Positions 16,449 to 24,394 of a stretch of DNA of 64,000 nucleotides are shown in pieces. Numbering within the stretch: position 1 is the stretch's first letter; the number at the start of each line of letters is the position of its first letter. The notes under the pieces were generated by a model, which did no database searches, was not told the DNA's origin, and worked only from the letters and a program-made list of their open reading frames with translations. The translations under genes were made by a program, and so were the position numbers. The stretch spans positions 434,001 through 498,000 of the forward strand of contig JAEUMY010000023.1 of assembly GCA_016791265.1 (NCBI GenBank), read 5' to 3'. The DNA comes from Betaproteobacteria bacterium. GTDB taxonomy: Bacteria > Pseudomonadota > Gammaproteobacteria > Burkholderiales > Usitatibacteraceae.

Positions 16449-17201
16449 TCAGAGGGCGAGCAACCGGTTGCCCCCACGTTCGCTGGCTGGCGCGCGCTGG
16501 GCGAGCCGTGCCTGAATCACTTTCATTTCGAATCCCACCTGGGCGATGCCGCCCTCCAGCGCCTTGCGATCCGCACTCTCCGGCTCCAGCGTTTCCAAGA
16601 CCGGGTTGAGTGCGCGCAGACTGCGGGCCACCAGGGGCGATGACGCGCGCTCCGCGGCGGCGATGTAAAGATGGTTGTGGGTCAGCACCAGGTTCACCAC
16701 TTCCTCACGCTCGGCGGGCGGCAACGCGGGGATGGTTTCCATCTGGCGGCGGGCCTCGGTGAGATAGAGACGCACGCTGCGCTCGAAGCGGATGTTTTCC
16801 TCGGAGATGGCGACGTTGCTCGGCTCGGGTGCGGCAGGGGGCGTGGAGACTGGCATGAGCGTGCGCACGCCGATCAGCGCGGCGAGCGAGCCCACTGCCA
16901 GCGCACCGAGCGCGGGCCAGTTCCGAAACCAGGACCGGCGAGGCGAGGGCGCGGCGCCGGTCACGGTCTTCGATGCTTCGGCTGCGCGTTCCAGCGCGGC
17001 ATGCCAGCGGCGCTGCGTGTCGTCCGGCACGGTCGCGAGGGTTGCGGACAATGCATCCAACTGGTCGAAGTCGGCGGCGATGCGCGCCAGGCGCTCGCGC
17101 AACACCGCGTCACGCGCCAACGTTGTTTCCACTGCCTCCCGAACGGACTCATCGAGCCCGTCGTTCAGGTGGTACAGCAACAGGATGTCGTCAGTGATCA
17201 T
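16449..17201 (-). CDS. membrane-anchored anti-sigma factor-like protein
   Basis: A 250-residue protein with one membrane helix (about residues 95-115, WPALGALAVGSLAALIGV). The first 85 residues are acidic and helical and would bind the sigma factor in the cytoplasm; the C-terminal part would be periplasmic. The ATG overlaps the sigma factor stop codon by 4 bp (ATGA), the normal arrangement for ECF sigma/anti-sigma pairs. No zinc-finger (ZAS) HxxxCxxC motif is visible, so it is assigned by position and topology rather than by motif. Confidence 0.65.
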   Translation of the reverse strand: MITDDILLLYHLNDGLDESVREAVETTLARDAVLRERLARIAADFDQLDALSATLATVPDDTQRRWHAALERAAEASKTVTGAAPSPRRSWFRNWPALGALAVGSLAALIGVRTLMPVSTPPAAPEPSNVAISEENIRFERSVRLYLTEARRQMETIPALPPAEREEVVNLVLTHNHLYIAAAERASSPLVARSLRALNPVLETLEPESADRKALEGGIAQVGFEMKVIQARLAQRAPASERGGNRLLAL

Positions 17202-17728
17202 GCTTCACCTCGCCATTCATTTAGCGCCTCGCGCAGTTTCTTAACCGCGCGGAACAGGGTCTGCTTGGCATTGTTGACCGTGCAGCGCTGCCGCTCGGCG
17301 ATCTCCGCCAGAGACCAGCCCTCCACGTGTTTCAGGAAAAAGCTCTCGCGCTCCAGTTGCGAAAGGCGGGCCATCGCGCCATCCAGGTCGCGACTGAACG
17401 CCTGGGCCGCGTACTGCTTCTCGGGGGACGGGGTGCTGCCGGTGTGTTCATCCAACTCCTCCGGGTCCACGCTGTCCGGCCGGTGCTTGCGCACCAGATC
17501 CAGCGCCGCATTCAGCGCGATGCGATGAATCCAGGTGTCCAATTCCGCCTCCATGCGAAAGTTGGCGCGCCGGTCCCATGCTTTCAGGAGCGCATCCTGC
17601 ACCGCATCCTCGGCCATCTGCGCGTCGCGGGTGACTTGCAGGCACGCGCCATACCAGCGTCCGCTGCGGGCTTCGACGGCGGCGTGGAAGTCTTCCAACA
17701 CCAGGGTTTGAGTGGGCGAATCGAACAT
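17198..17728 (-). CDS. ECF RNA polymerase sigma factor
   Basis: A 176-residue ECF (group 4) sigma factor. Region 2 is visible at about residues 25-95 (AEDAVQDALLKAWDRRANFRM, DTWIHRIALNAALDLVRK) and region 4 at about 115-170 (LSQLERESFFLKHVEGWSLA, RCTVNNAKQTLFRAVKKLR). It should direct RNA polymerase to a small regulon, probably including its own operon with the anti-sigma and two HEAT-repeat genes. The signal is unknown. A palindrome copy lies 85 bp upstream of its start. Confidence 0.88.
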   Translation of the reverse strand: MFDSPTQTLVLEDFHAAVEARSGRWYGACLQVTRDAQMAEDAVQDALLKAWDRRANFRMEAELDTWIHRIALNAALDLVRKHRPDSVDPEELDEHTGSTPSPEKQYAAQAFSRDLDGAMARLSQLERESFFLKHVEGWSLAEIAERQRCTVNNAKQTLFRAVKKLREALNEWRGEA

Positions 17729-17812
17729 GCCGCTTGGACGGATGAGGCGGAAAATGGTTAGGTCGGTGTCAGTATGGAAGACGCAGGGCGCGCTTAGTGT
17801 ATTGAATTGACT

Positions 17813-17824
17813 GCGAATATTCGC
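17813..17824. repeat. GCGAATATTCGC palindrome 4
   Basis: Perfect 12-mer in the TGCGAATATTCGCA 14-mer. Intergenic, between the divergent sigma factor and GbsR-type genes. Confidence 0.95.
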
Positions 17825-17893
17825 AACAGTCGGGTGCCTCCGTGGCGGGTCGCGTGCGCCGAGGCCGTCGATGAATCTCTTTGGAAATCTGAA

Positions 17894-17913
17894 TTTTCAG
17901 AAATTACTGAAAA
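17894..17913. promoter_or_regulatory. candidate operator upstream of the GbsR/MarR-type gene
   Basis: TTTTCAG, six bases, CTGAAAA: a perfect inverted repeat 20 bp before the ATG, in the only strongly AT-rich stretch nearby. It is well placed for autoregulation by the winged-helix protein encoded next. A TAGAAT at about 17920 could be the -10. Confidence 0.5.
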
Positions 17914-17932
17914 TTGATGTAGAATAATTTTC

Positions 17933-18505
17933 ATGGCGCTCACCCCACTCACCCGGCAATTCGTGTCCCACTTCGGCGAGATGGGCAGCCGCTGGGGCAT
18001 CAACCGCACGGTCGGCCAGCTCTACGCGCTGATCTTCGTGTCCGACCGCCCACTCAATGCCGACGAGCTGGCCGAGATGCTGGAGTTCTCTCGCTCCAAT
18101 GTCAGCATGGGCCTGAAAGAGTTGCAGGCCTGGCGGTTGGTCCGGCTGAAGCACATTCCCGCGGATCGGCGCGAGTACTTCGAAGCGCCCGAGGATGTCT
18201 GGCAGATCTTCAAAACGCTGGCCGAGGAACGGCGGCGGCGCGAGATCGAGCCCACGCTGTCCATGCTGCGGGGTGCATTGCTGGAAGCGCCGGCCAGCGC
18301 GACCGACAAGCACGCGCAGAAGCGCATGCGCGAGATGCACGACCTCATCGAGATGACCACCAACTGGTTCGATGACGTGCAGCGGCTCGATCCGGAGACG
18401 CTCGTGCAGTTCATGCGCATGGGCGCCAAGGTGCAGAAGCTGCTCGAGCTGAAGGATCGCATGAAGCTCGTCGGAGGCAAGTCTGGTGGAAGCAACCGCT
18501 CTTGA
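17933..18505 (+). CDS. GbsR/MarR-family transcriptional regulator
   Basis: A 190-residue winged-helix regulator. The DNA-binding domain lies at about residues 25-95 (LNADELAEMLEFSRSNVSMGLKEL as the recognition region), followed by a helical dimerisation tail. No ribosome-binding site is visible: the ATG comes only 7 bp after a -10-like TAGAAT, so the transcript could be leaderless. The start of cydA lies inside its last codons (18486), which ties its expression to the cytochrome bd oxidase. It probably controls cydAB, with redox, NO or respiratory state as the likely cue; that is inference from context. Confidence 0.8.
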   Translation: MALTPLTRQFVSHFGEMGSRWGINRTVGQLYALIFVSDRPLNADELAEMLEFSRSNVSMGLKELQAWRLVRLKHIPADRREYFEAPEDVWQIFKTLAEERRRREIEPTLSMLRGALLEAPASATDKHAQKRMREMHDLIEMTTNWFDDVQRLDPETLVQFMRMGAKVQKLLELKDRMKLVGGKSGGSNRS

Positions 18506-19841
18506 CGCACTGACCCTGGCGCGCATCCAGTTCGCCGCCAACATCAGTTTTCACATTCTTTTTCCCACCATCAACATCGCGCTGGGCTGGGCGTTGCTGT
18601 TCTTCCGCCTGCGCCATCGAGCGACTGGCGACGCCGGATGGGAAGACGCCTATGCATTCTGGGTGAAGGTCTTCGCGCTGTCCTTCGCGCTGGGCGTGGT
18701 GTCGGGCATCACCATGAGTTTCCAATTCGGCACCAACTGGCCGGGCTACATGGAAAAGGCGGGCAACATCGCCGGGCCGCTCCTGGGCTATGAAGTGCTG
18801 ACCGCCTTTTTCATGGAGGCGACGTTTCTTGGCGTGATGCTGTTTGGCAAGTCGCGCGTTTCCGAGCGCACGCACCTCATCGCCACGTTCCTGGTCGCGC
18901 TCGGCACGACGTTCTCTGCGTTCTGGATTCTGTCTTTGAATTCCTGGATGCAGACACCGAGCGGCTTCGCCATCATCGACGGCAAGTTTCACGCGACCAA
19001 CTGGTGGCAGGTGGTGTTCAATCCGTCCTTCCCCTATCGGTTGACGCACATGCTGCTGGCCTCTTTCCTCACCGCCGCATTTCTGCTCGCCGGGGTCAGT
19101 GCCTGGCAGACGTTGAAGCGAATTCAACGACCCGGCGTGGACAAGGCGCTGCGCACGGGAGTGATCGCCGGTGCGGTGTTGATTCCGGTGCAAATTTTCG
19201 TGGGTGATCTGCATGGCCTCAACACGTTGCAGCATCAGCCTGCCAAGATCGCCGCCATCGAAGGCGTGTGGCGGACGGAGAAGGGCGCGCCGCTGGTTGT
19301 ATTCGCTGTGCCGGACAAGGAAACGCAAAGCAACAAGTACGCGATTGAAATTCCGAAGCTGGCCAGCTTCATCCTGACCCACGACCCCGATGGCGAGGTC
19401 AAAGGCCTCAATGAATTTCCGGGCGCGCACCCGCCGGTGGCGCCGGTGTTCTGGTCGTTCCGGGTGATGGTGGGCATGGGCCTGCTCATGCTGGCCGTGT
19501 CGTGGCTGGGCGTGCTGTATCTCTGGCGCCGGCGCGCGTTGCCTGGCTGGCTCTTGCGAATATTCGCACTCATGAGTTTCTCCGGCTGGGTGGCCACGCT
19601 GGCCGGTTGGTATGTCACCGAGATCGGCCGCCAGCCGTGGATCATCCAGGGGCTCGTGCGCACGGCGGAAGTGGTGGCGCCGCATCCGCCGAAGATGGTG
19701 GCGGCCACACTCTTCGGCTATCTGCTGATGTACGTCGTGCTCATCGTGGCCTATGTGAGCGTGGTGAAGTATCTCGCCGAGAAAAGCGAAGACGATGCGG
19801 ATCGCACCGAGCCGACGGGCCAGCCGGCCGCCGCCGAGTAG
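18486..19841 (+). CDS. cydA: cytochrome bd-type quinol oxidase subunit I (CIO type)
   Basis: A 451-residue membrane subunit holding hemes b558, b595 and d. The GTG start at 18486 has GGAGG 7-12 bp upstream. Visible hallmarks are the N-terminal LARIQFAANISFHILFP with the heme-ligand His, GRxxW-type motif equivalent (GRQPWIIQG) and the helix EVLTAFFMEATFLGVMLFG. The quinol-binding Q loop is short, as in the cyanide-insensitive CioA subgroup. bd oxidases have high O2 affinity and resist NO, which suits a denitrifier moving between oxic and anoxic states. Confidence 0.93.
   Translation: MEATALDALTLARIQFAANISFHILFPTINIALGWALLFFRLRHRATGDAGWEDAYAFWVKVFALSFALGVVSGITMSFQFGTNWPGYMEKAGNIAGPLLGYEVLTAFFMEATFLGVMLFGKSRVSERTHLIATFLVALGTTFSAFWILSLNSWMQTPSGFAIIDGKFHATNWWQVVFNPSFPYRLTHMLLASFLTAAFLLAGVSAWQTLKRIQRPGVDKALRTGVIAGAVLIPVQIFVGDLHGLNTLQHQPAKIAAIEGVWRTEKGAPLVVFAVPDKETQSNKYAIEIPKLASFILTHDPDGEVKGLNEFPGAHPPVAPVFWSFRVMVGMGLLMLAVSWLGVLYLWRRRALPGWLLRIFALMSFSGWVATLAGWYVTEIGRQPWIIQGLVRTAEVVAPHPPKMVAATLFGYLLMYVVLIVAYVSVVKYLAEKSEDDADRTEPTGQPAAAE
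19556..19567. repeat. GCGAATATTCGC palindrome 5
   Basis: Perfect 14-mer form. Inside cydA in the RIFA register (rare ATA codon). Confidence 0.95.
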
Positions 19842-19844
19842 GAG

Positions 19845-20840
19845 ATGAACATGGATGACGCGCTGCCGCTGATCTTCATGTCCGTGATGGGGCTCGCCAT
19901 GCTCATCTACGTGATCCTCGATGGCTACGATCTCGGCGTGGGCATCCTGCTGCCCTGGGCGTCCGATGCCGACAAGGACATGATGGTCGCCTCCATCGGC
20001 CCGTTCTGGGATGCCAACGAGACGTGGCTGGTGCTGGGCGTCGGCGTGCTGCTCATCGCGTTTCCGCAGGCGCACGGCATCATCCTGACCTCGCTCTATC
20101 TCCCGGTCGCGCTGATGCTGCTCGGCCTCACGCTGCGTGGCGTCGCGTTCGACTTCCGGGTGAAGGCGAAGGATAGGCATCGCGGGGTGTGGAATGCGGC
20201 TTTTGCCGCAGGCTCGTGGATCGCGGCCGTGTCCCAGGGTTGGATGCTGGGGGCTTATATCACCGGCTTCCGCGACGATGCGTTGGCGACGTTGTTCTCG
20301 CTCGGCATCGCGTTCACCCTGCCCGCAGCCTACGTGCTGCTCGGCTCGGGGTGGTTGGTCATGAAAACGGAAGGCAACCTGCAATCCCTCGCCGTGAAGT
20401 GGGGCCGGCGGGCGCTCTGGCCGATGATGATTGCACTCATTGCCATCTCGGTCGCCACGCCGTTGGTCAGCGCCACGGTGTTCGACAAATGGTTCGGTTT
20501 CCCGCAGCTCTTCGCGCTGGCGCCCATCCCGCTCGCCTGCGCGGTCGCCTTCGCCACGTTGTGGCATGTATTCAATCGTCCGCGCGTCATCGCGGCAGGC
20601 TATGGTTGGCTGATCTTCGCCGCGATGGTGCTCATCTGCGTCATGGCCACCATTGGCCTCGCCTACAGCATGTATCCGTACATCGTCATGGACCGGCTCA
20701 CCGTGTGGCAGGCAGCCAGCAGTCCGGACGCGCTGAAGATCATCCTGTTCGGCGTGGTCATCACCCTGCCGGCCATTCTCGGCTACACGGTGTTCGTTTA
20801 TCGCGTCTTCTGGGGCAAGGCGACCGAGCTGCGCTACTGA
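19845..20840 (+). CDS. cydB: cytochrome bd-type quinol oxidase subunit II
   Basis: A 331-residue partner of CydA with about eight or nine membrane helices. It starts 3 bp after the cydA stop with GGAG upstream. Typical motifs are YVILDGYDLGVGILLPW and GPFWDANETWLVLGVG near the N-terminus. The subunit stabilises the heme-bearing subunit and supports O2 and proton access. No CydX or DUF2474 small subunit is recognisable downstream. Confidence 0.93.
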   Translation: MNMDDALPLIFMSVMGLAMLIYVILDGYDLGVGILLPWASDADKDMMVASIGPFWDANETWLVLGVGVLLIAFPQAHGIILTSLYLPVALMLLGLTLRGVAFDFRVKAKDRHRGVWNAAFAAGSWIAAVSQGWMLGAYITGFRDDALATLFSLGIAFTLPAAYVLLGSGWLVMKTEGNLQSLAVKWGRRALWPMMIALIAISVATPLVSATVFDKWFGFPQLFALAPIPLACAVAFATLWHVFNRPRVIAAGYGWLIFAAMVLICVMATIGLAYSMYPYIVMDRLTVWQAASSPDALKIILFGVVITLPAILGYTVFVYRVFWGKATELRY

Positions 20841-21295
20841 TGCTCAATCAATCCGCTGGCGCTTCCCGGCCGCTGGAGCGGCGCGCACCTGCTCACGCCT
20901 GACGAGATTGGCGCGCTCACCGCGAATATTCGCAGCCCGTCGCACGGTGAATCGGCCGTCCGTTCAGGGTGAGCGCGCAGTGTTTCTGGAGAGTGCCAAG
21001 TCGACGATAGGTGCCGGCCTGCTGTTGTGGGGCCTCGGTTTCGCACTGCCGGCGCATGCGAAATCGCCGCCAGCCTGGCGCAGCATTGGGACGGTGGCGG
21101 GCAGCGGGCTTTGCGCGCCGGTGGCTGGGATGCGGTGGTGCTGCAAGACCAGAGTGGGTTGCCACCGTCCCAGCCCGCCCGGATCGCGCGCGATGCTGCC
21201 GCACCCAGACCCTGAAGCGCGCCGCCGGGCGCGGGATTCTTCGCCCGCATTCGTGGCAGGATGGCGATTCGTCACCAGATTCTGCGGAGAGCCCC
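20841..21295 (+). pseudogene. degenerate region after cydB with coding remnants
   Basis: 455 bp without an intact gene. One frame near 20847-20968 reads like protein (LPGRWSGAHLLTPDEIGALTANIR) but has no start. Another near 21080-21200 contains GGWDAVVLQDQSGLP, which resembles an internal segment of SGNH/GDSL-type hydrolases. Neither is complete, so this looks like the wreck of one or two genes. It carries one perfect GCGAATATTCGC copy. Confidence 0.45.
20922..20933. repeat. GCGAATATTCGC palindrome 6
   Basis: Perfect 12-mer, flanks C/A, inside the degenerate region downstream of cydB. Confidence 0.95.
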
Positions 21296-21874
21296 GTGAA
21301 GCGACATTCGAATCAACCTGCCCTCGCGGCCTGCGCCACGCTGATTGTGCTGTGGCTCTCGGGCTGCGCCTCCACCGACAAGTCGAAAGAGCAGGCCGCC
21401 GCCGCCGCTGACACCGTGCAGGGCAAGACCACGAGCGCGGTGGGTGACGCCGTGCGCACGCCCTTCAGCGATCTCAATCTCGTACGCAAGGACATCCCCG
21501 ACATCCTGCGCACGGCGCACAAGGAACCGTACGCCATCCCGAAGGAGACGTCCTGCGACGGCATCGCCAAGGAGGTCTCCGCGCTGGACACCGTGCTGGG
21601 CGCCGATCTCGACACGCCTGCCGACGCCAACAATCCCAGTCTCATCGAGCGTGGCGCCGAGGCGTTGGGCGACTCCGCCGGCGGTGCGATTCGCGGCGCG
21701 GTCGAGGGTCTCATTCCCTATCGCAGCTGGATTCGCCGGCTCTCCGGTGCGGACCGTTATTCACGCGAGGTGTTCGCCGCCATCGCTGCCGGCACGGTGC
21801 GCCGCGCGTATCTGAAGGGCATCGGCCAGGCGCAGGGATGCCGCGAGCCGGCCGCGCCAAAGCCGCCCGCATGA
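21296..21874 (+). CDS. putative lipoprotein
   Basis: A 192-residue protein starting at GTG 21296. A signal peptide ends in the lipobox LSGC (near residue 22), so it should be lipid-anchored. The mature part has an Ala-rich helical start and two further cysteines (SCDG and GCRE). No family is recognised. Its stop overlaps the start of the next gene, a GNAT acetyltransferase, by 4 bp. Confidence 0.7.
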   Translation: MKRHSNQPALAACATLIVLWLSGCASTDKSKEQAAAAADTVQGKTTSAVGDAVRTPFSDLNLVRKDIPDILRTAHKEPYAIPKETSCDGIAKEVSALDTVLGADLDTPADANNPSLIERGAEALGDSAGGAIRGAVEGLIPYRSWIRRLSGADRYSREVFAAIAAGTVRRAYLKGIGQAQGCREPAAPKPPA

Positions 21875-22380
21875 AGCCCGAAGACATCGCCATCCTGCCG
21901 ACCGCCGAGATCCACTTCGCCGGGTTGCATCGCGCACTCGATATTGTCGCGCGCGAAGGTCGCTACCTTGCCTTCACGCAGGCGCCGCCGTGGGACGCGT
22001 CTATCGAGTTCTATCGCGATGTGTTGGCGCACGACCGCGTGCAGTGTGTCGCCGTGGTCAAGGCTTCGCAGGCGGTGCTGGGCTGCGCTGACATCCTGCC
22101 CATGCTGGGCGAGGCGCGCGCGCACGTCGGTCGGCTCGGCATCTGGCTCCTGCCCGAAGCGCGCGGGCAGGGCTTGGGAGCGCGCTTGCTGGACAGCGCC
22201 ATCAACAAGGCCAGGGTGAAGGGCTTCACCCGCGTCGAGCTCACCGTGCGGGTGGACAACCTGAATGCCAAGGCCTTGTATGAACGCTTTGGCTTCGTCG
22301 TCGAAGGGTTGCAACGGCGGAGCACGCGCGTCAACGGCGAATATTCGGATGCCTGGGCCATGGCGTTGCTGCTCGACTGA
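21871..22380 (+). CDS. GNAT-family N-acetyltransferase
   Basis: A 169-residue acetyltransferase. The acetyl-CoA site is seen at GIWLLPEARGQGLGARLLD (RxxGxG/A pattern), followed by RVELTVRVDNLNAKALYERFGF typical of the GNAT C-terminal strand-helix. The ATG at 21871 overlaps the lipoprotein stop and is preferred over the upstream ATG at 21838. Substrate unknown. Its C-terminus contains a one-mismatch palindrome copy. Confidence 0.8.
   Translation: MKPEDIAILPTAEIHFAGLHRALDIVAREGRYLAFTQAPPWDASIEFYRDVLAHDRVQCVAVVKASQAVLGCADILPMLGEARAHVGRLGIWLLPEARGQGLGARLLDSAINKARVKGFTRVELTVRVDNLNAKALYERFGFVVEGLQRRSTRVNGEYSDAWAMALLLD
22337..22348. repeat. degenerate palindrome copy (GCGAATATTCGG)
   Basis: One mismatch from the 12-mer, in the last base; inside the GNAT gene in the EYS register. 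Confidence 0.8.
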
Positions 22381-22464
22381 CCACGCGCGCCGCCGTCCGG
22401 CACGCGGCGGGAGAAGCTGAGAGAATGCCGCCTTTCCAGTTCAGCCCATCGCGGAATATTGTTC

Positions 22465-23214
22465 ATGGTCCAGCTTGCGCGCCCTTCGGTGCAATCTCTT
22501 CTCATCCAGACCCAGGCGGACGGCCGGCCCATCGCCACGGCGTCGGGATTTCTCGTCCAGTCACGCTTCGGTCCGTTGTTGATCACCAATCGCCATGTCC
22601 TGACCGGCCGCGACCAAAACACCCAGCAGGTCTTCGCACCCAATGGCGACACGCCGACCGAGGTGATCATCATCCACAACCGCAAGGACGCCGTCGGCCA
22701 GTGGCTGGCGCGCGTCGAACCGTTGTATGACGGCCCGGTGAAACGCTGGTTCGAGCACCCCGTGCTGGGGGCGAAGATGGATGTGGCGGCGCTCCGCCTC
22801 ACGGCGCTGAACGATGTGGAGACGTATCCGTTCGATCTTGCCGATCCTGGCACGGACATGCTGCTGGGCCCCGGCGACGCGGTGAGCGTCGTGGGATTTC
22901 CCTTTGGCCAGACGGCGGGCGGAAACATGCTGCCGGTGTGGGCGACCGCTTTTCTCGCGTCCGAGCCGGTGCAGAATTTCGCCGATCTGCCCATCCAGCT
23001 GGTCGATTGCCGCACGCTCGCGGGCCAATCCGGCGCGCCGGTCATCGCCTACCGTTCATCCGGTGACGTGGCGATGAACGATGGCGGCGTGGCTCGCTTC
23101 GATGGGCCCGTGTTGCGGTTCCTCGGCGTCTACGGCGGCAGAGTCACCGCCGCCGCCGACTTGGGCGTGGTGTGGAAAGCCGCCGCGCTGAAGGAACTGG
23201 TCGATGCCCTGTGA
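22465..23214 (+). CDS. trypsin-like serine protease domain protein
   Basis: A 249-residue protein with no signal peptide. The ATG at 22465 is preferred over TTG at 22459. The catalytic triad of an S1-type fold can be placed: His in LITNRHVLT, Asp in GAKMDVAALRL, and Ser in TLAGQSGAPV. These are consistent with an active cytoplasmic peptidase of the trypsin-like clan. Function and substrate are unknown. Confidence 0.75.
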   Translation: MVQLARPSVQSLLIQTQADGRPIATASGFLVQSRFGPLLITNRHVLTGRDQNTQQVFAPNGDTPTEVIIIHNRKDAVGQWLARVEPLYDGPVKRWFEHPVLGAKMDVAALRLTALNDVETYPFDLADPGTDMLLGPGDAVSVVGFPFGQTAGGNMLPVWATAFLASEPVQNFADLPIQLVDCRTLAGQSGAPVIAYRSSGDVAMNDGGVARFDGPVLRFLGVYGGRVTAAADLGVVWKAAALKELVDAL

Positions 23215-23293
23215 GACCGCTGATGGTCTCGGCGGAGAACACGCCTTAATTCGCCACTGAACCCGCTTCCCAATCGTTGACAGGAATGATGTC

Positions 23294-23545
23294 ATGAGTT
23301 CTCGCCTCCCCGACGCTGTGCTGCCGCCGCAGGAAATGGGCACGTTCTTCGATCCCTCACTGCAGGTGTGCGGCTTCACCATCCTGGACCCCGATGGCCG
23401 CCTCATCCTCGTGCCGATTCCGGGCGAGATCATGTCCGCGCTGATCAACGATGCGCGCCGCGAGCTGGACAGCATCGACGGTGCGATGAACTGGCTCAGC
23501 ATTCCGGGCGCGGTGGCGCCTTCGTCGTCGACGGCCCAGACGTGA
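23294..23545 (+). CDS. small hypothetical protein
   Basis: 83 residues, not recognised. The middle part (QVCGFTILDPDGRLILVPIPGEIM) looks like a folded beta-rich core. ATG at 23294 follows an AGGAA-like site at about 23281. Coding is supported by good codon usage and by its fit between neighbouring genes. Confidence 0.5.
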   Translation: MSSRLPDAVLPPQEMGTFFDPSLQVCGFTILDPDGRLILVPIPGEIMSALINDARRELDSIDGAMNWLSIPGAVAPSSSTAQT

Positions 23546-23588
23546 GCGCCACGTGGATGGACCACTCATTGCGCGCGACGACGACCCC

Positions 23589-24128
23589 ATGAATGCACGC
23601 ACACAGCTCCCGCCCATTGAAACGGACCGCCTCGTCATCGCCGAACTGGGCGACGCCGACATCATCTTCATTCGAGCGCTGCTGAACGACCCGGACTGGC
23701 TGCGTTTCATCGGCGACAAGAACGTCCATTCGGACGAAGACGCGCTTCGCTATCTCACCAACGGCCCGTTGGCGATGTATGCCAAGCACGGTCACGGCCT
23801 GTGGCGCGTCGCGCTGAAGGCGAGTGGCGAAGCCATCGGCATGTGCGGGCTCATCAAGCGCGAGGGCCTGGATGATCTCGATCTCGGCTTCGCGTTTCTG
23901 CCCGCGCATCGCGCGCACGGTTTCGCTGGCGAGGCCTCGCGCGCGGTGCTGGCGTGGGGGCGCGAACGCGGCGTGAAGTCGGTCGTGGCGATCACGTCAT
24001 TTGACAACACGGCCTCCGGCGCGTTGTTGACGCGGCTTGGCTTTGCGCGCGATGGCGAAGTGAAACTGCCCGGCAGCGACGAGGCGCTGTTCAAGTACCG
24101 CCTCGATCTGGGCGCCTGGCGGCCATGA
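23589..24128 (+). CDS. GNAT-family acetyltransferase, RimJ/RimL-like
   Basis: A 179-residue protein with the RimJ/RimL layout: TDRLVIAELGDADIIFIRALLND at the start and a C-terminal TSFDNTASGALLTRLGFARDG. The acetyl-CoA loop lies around LPAHRAHGFAGEASRAVL. ATG at 23589 is used. It overlaps the next gene's start by 4 bp. Members acetylate protein N-termini or small molecules; the substrate here is not known. Confidence 0.8.
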   Translation: MNARTQLPPIETDRLVIAELGDADIIFIRALLNDPDWLRFIGDKNVHSDEDALRYLTNGPLAMYAKHGHGLWRVALKASGEAIGMCGLIKREGLDDLDLGFAFLPAHRAHGFAGEASRAVLAWGRERGVKSVVAITSFDNTASGALLTRLGFARDGEVKLPGSDEALFKYRLDLGAWRP

Positions 24129-24385
24129 CCGCACCACTGCCGCCGCGCGCGCAGGCGGTGCTCCGCACCGAAGGCAACCTCATCGCCGCGATCAAGATCG
24201 TGCGCGAGGAGACAAGCTGCGATCTCAAGGATGCCAAGGACCGCGTCGATGCCTGGATCGCGACGCAGCCGGCGCTGAAGGCTCAGCTCGACACCCGCAG
24301 CCGCGAGGCGCGGGCGGGATTCTGGGTGCTGGCGATGCTGTTCGCGGCGGGCTGCGTCGCGGCGCTGGGATATTTCGCGCGCTGA
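24125..24385 (+). CDS. small membrane protein with ribosomal L7/L12 C-terminal-like segment
   Basis: An 86-residue protein. Residues about 17-45 (LIAAIKIVREETSCDLKDAKDRVD) match the pattern of the L7/L12 C-terminal helix-turn (KIxAIKxVRExTxLxLKEAKxxVE). A membrane helix near the C-terminus follows (FWVLAMLFAAGCVAALGYFAR). Translationally coupled to the upstream acetyltransferase (ATGA). Function unknown. Confidence 0.65.
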   Translation: MTAPLPPRAQAVLRTEGNLIAAIKIVREETSCDLKDAKDRVDAWIATQPALKAQLDTRSREARAGFWVLAMLFAAGCVAALGYFAR

Positions 24386-24394
24386 GTTCGGCAG

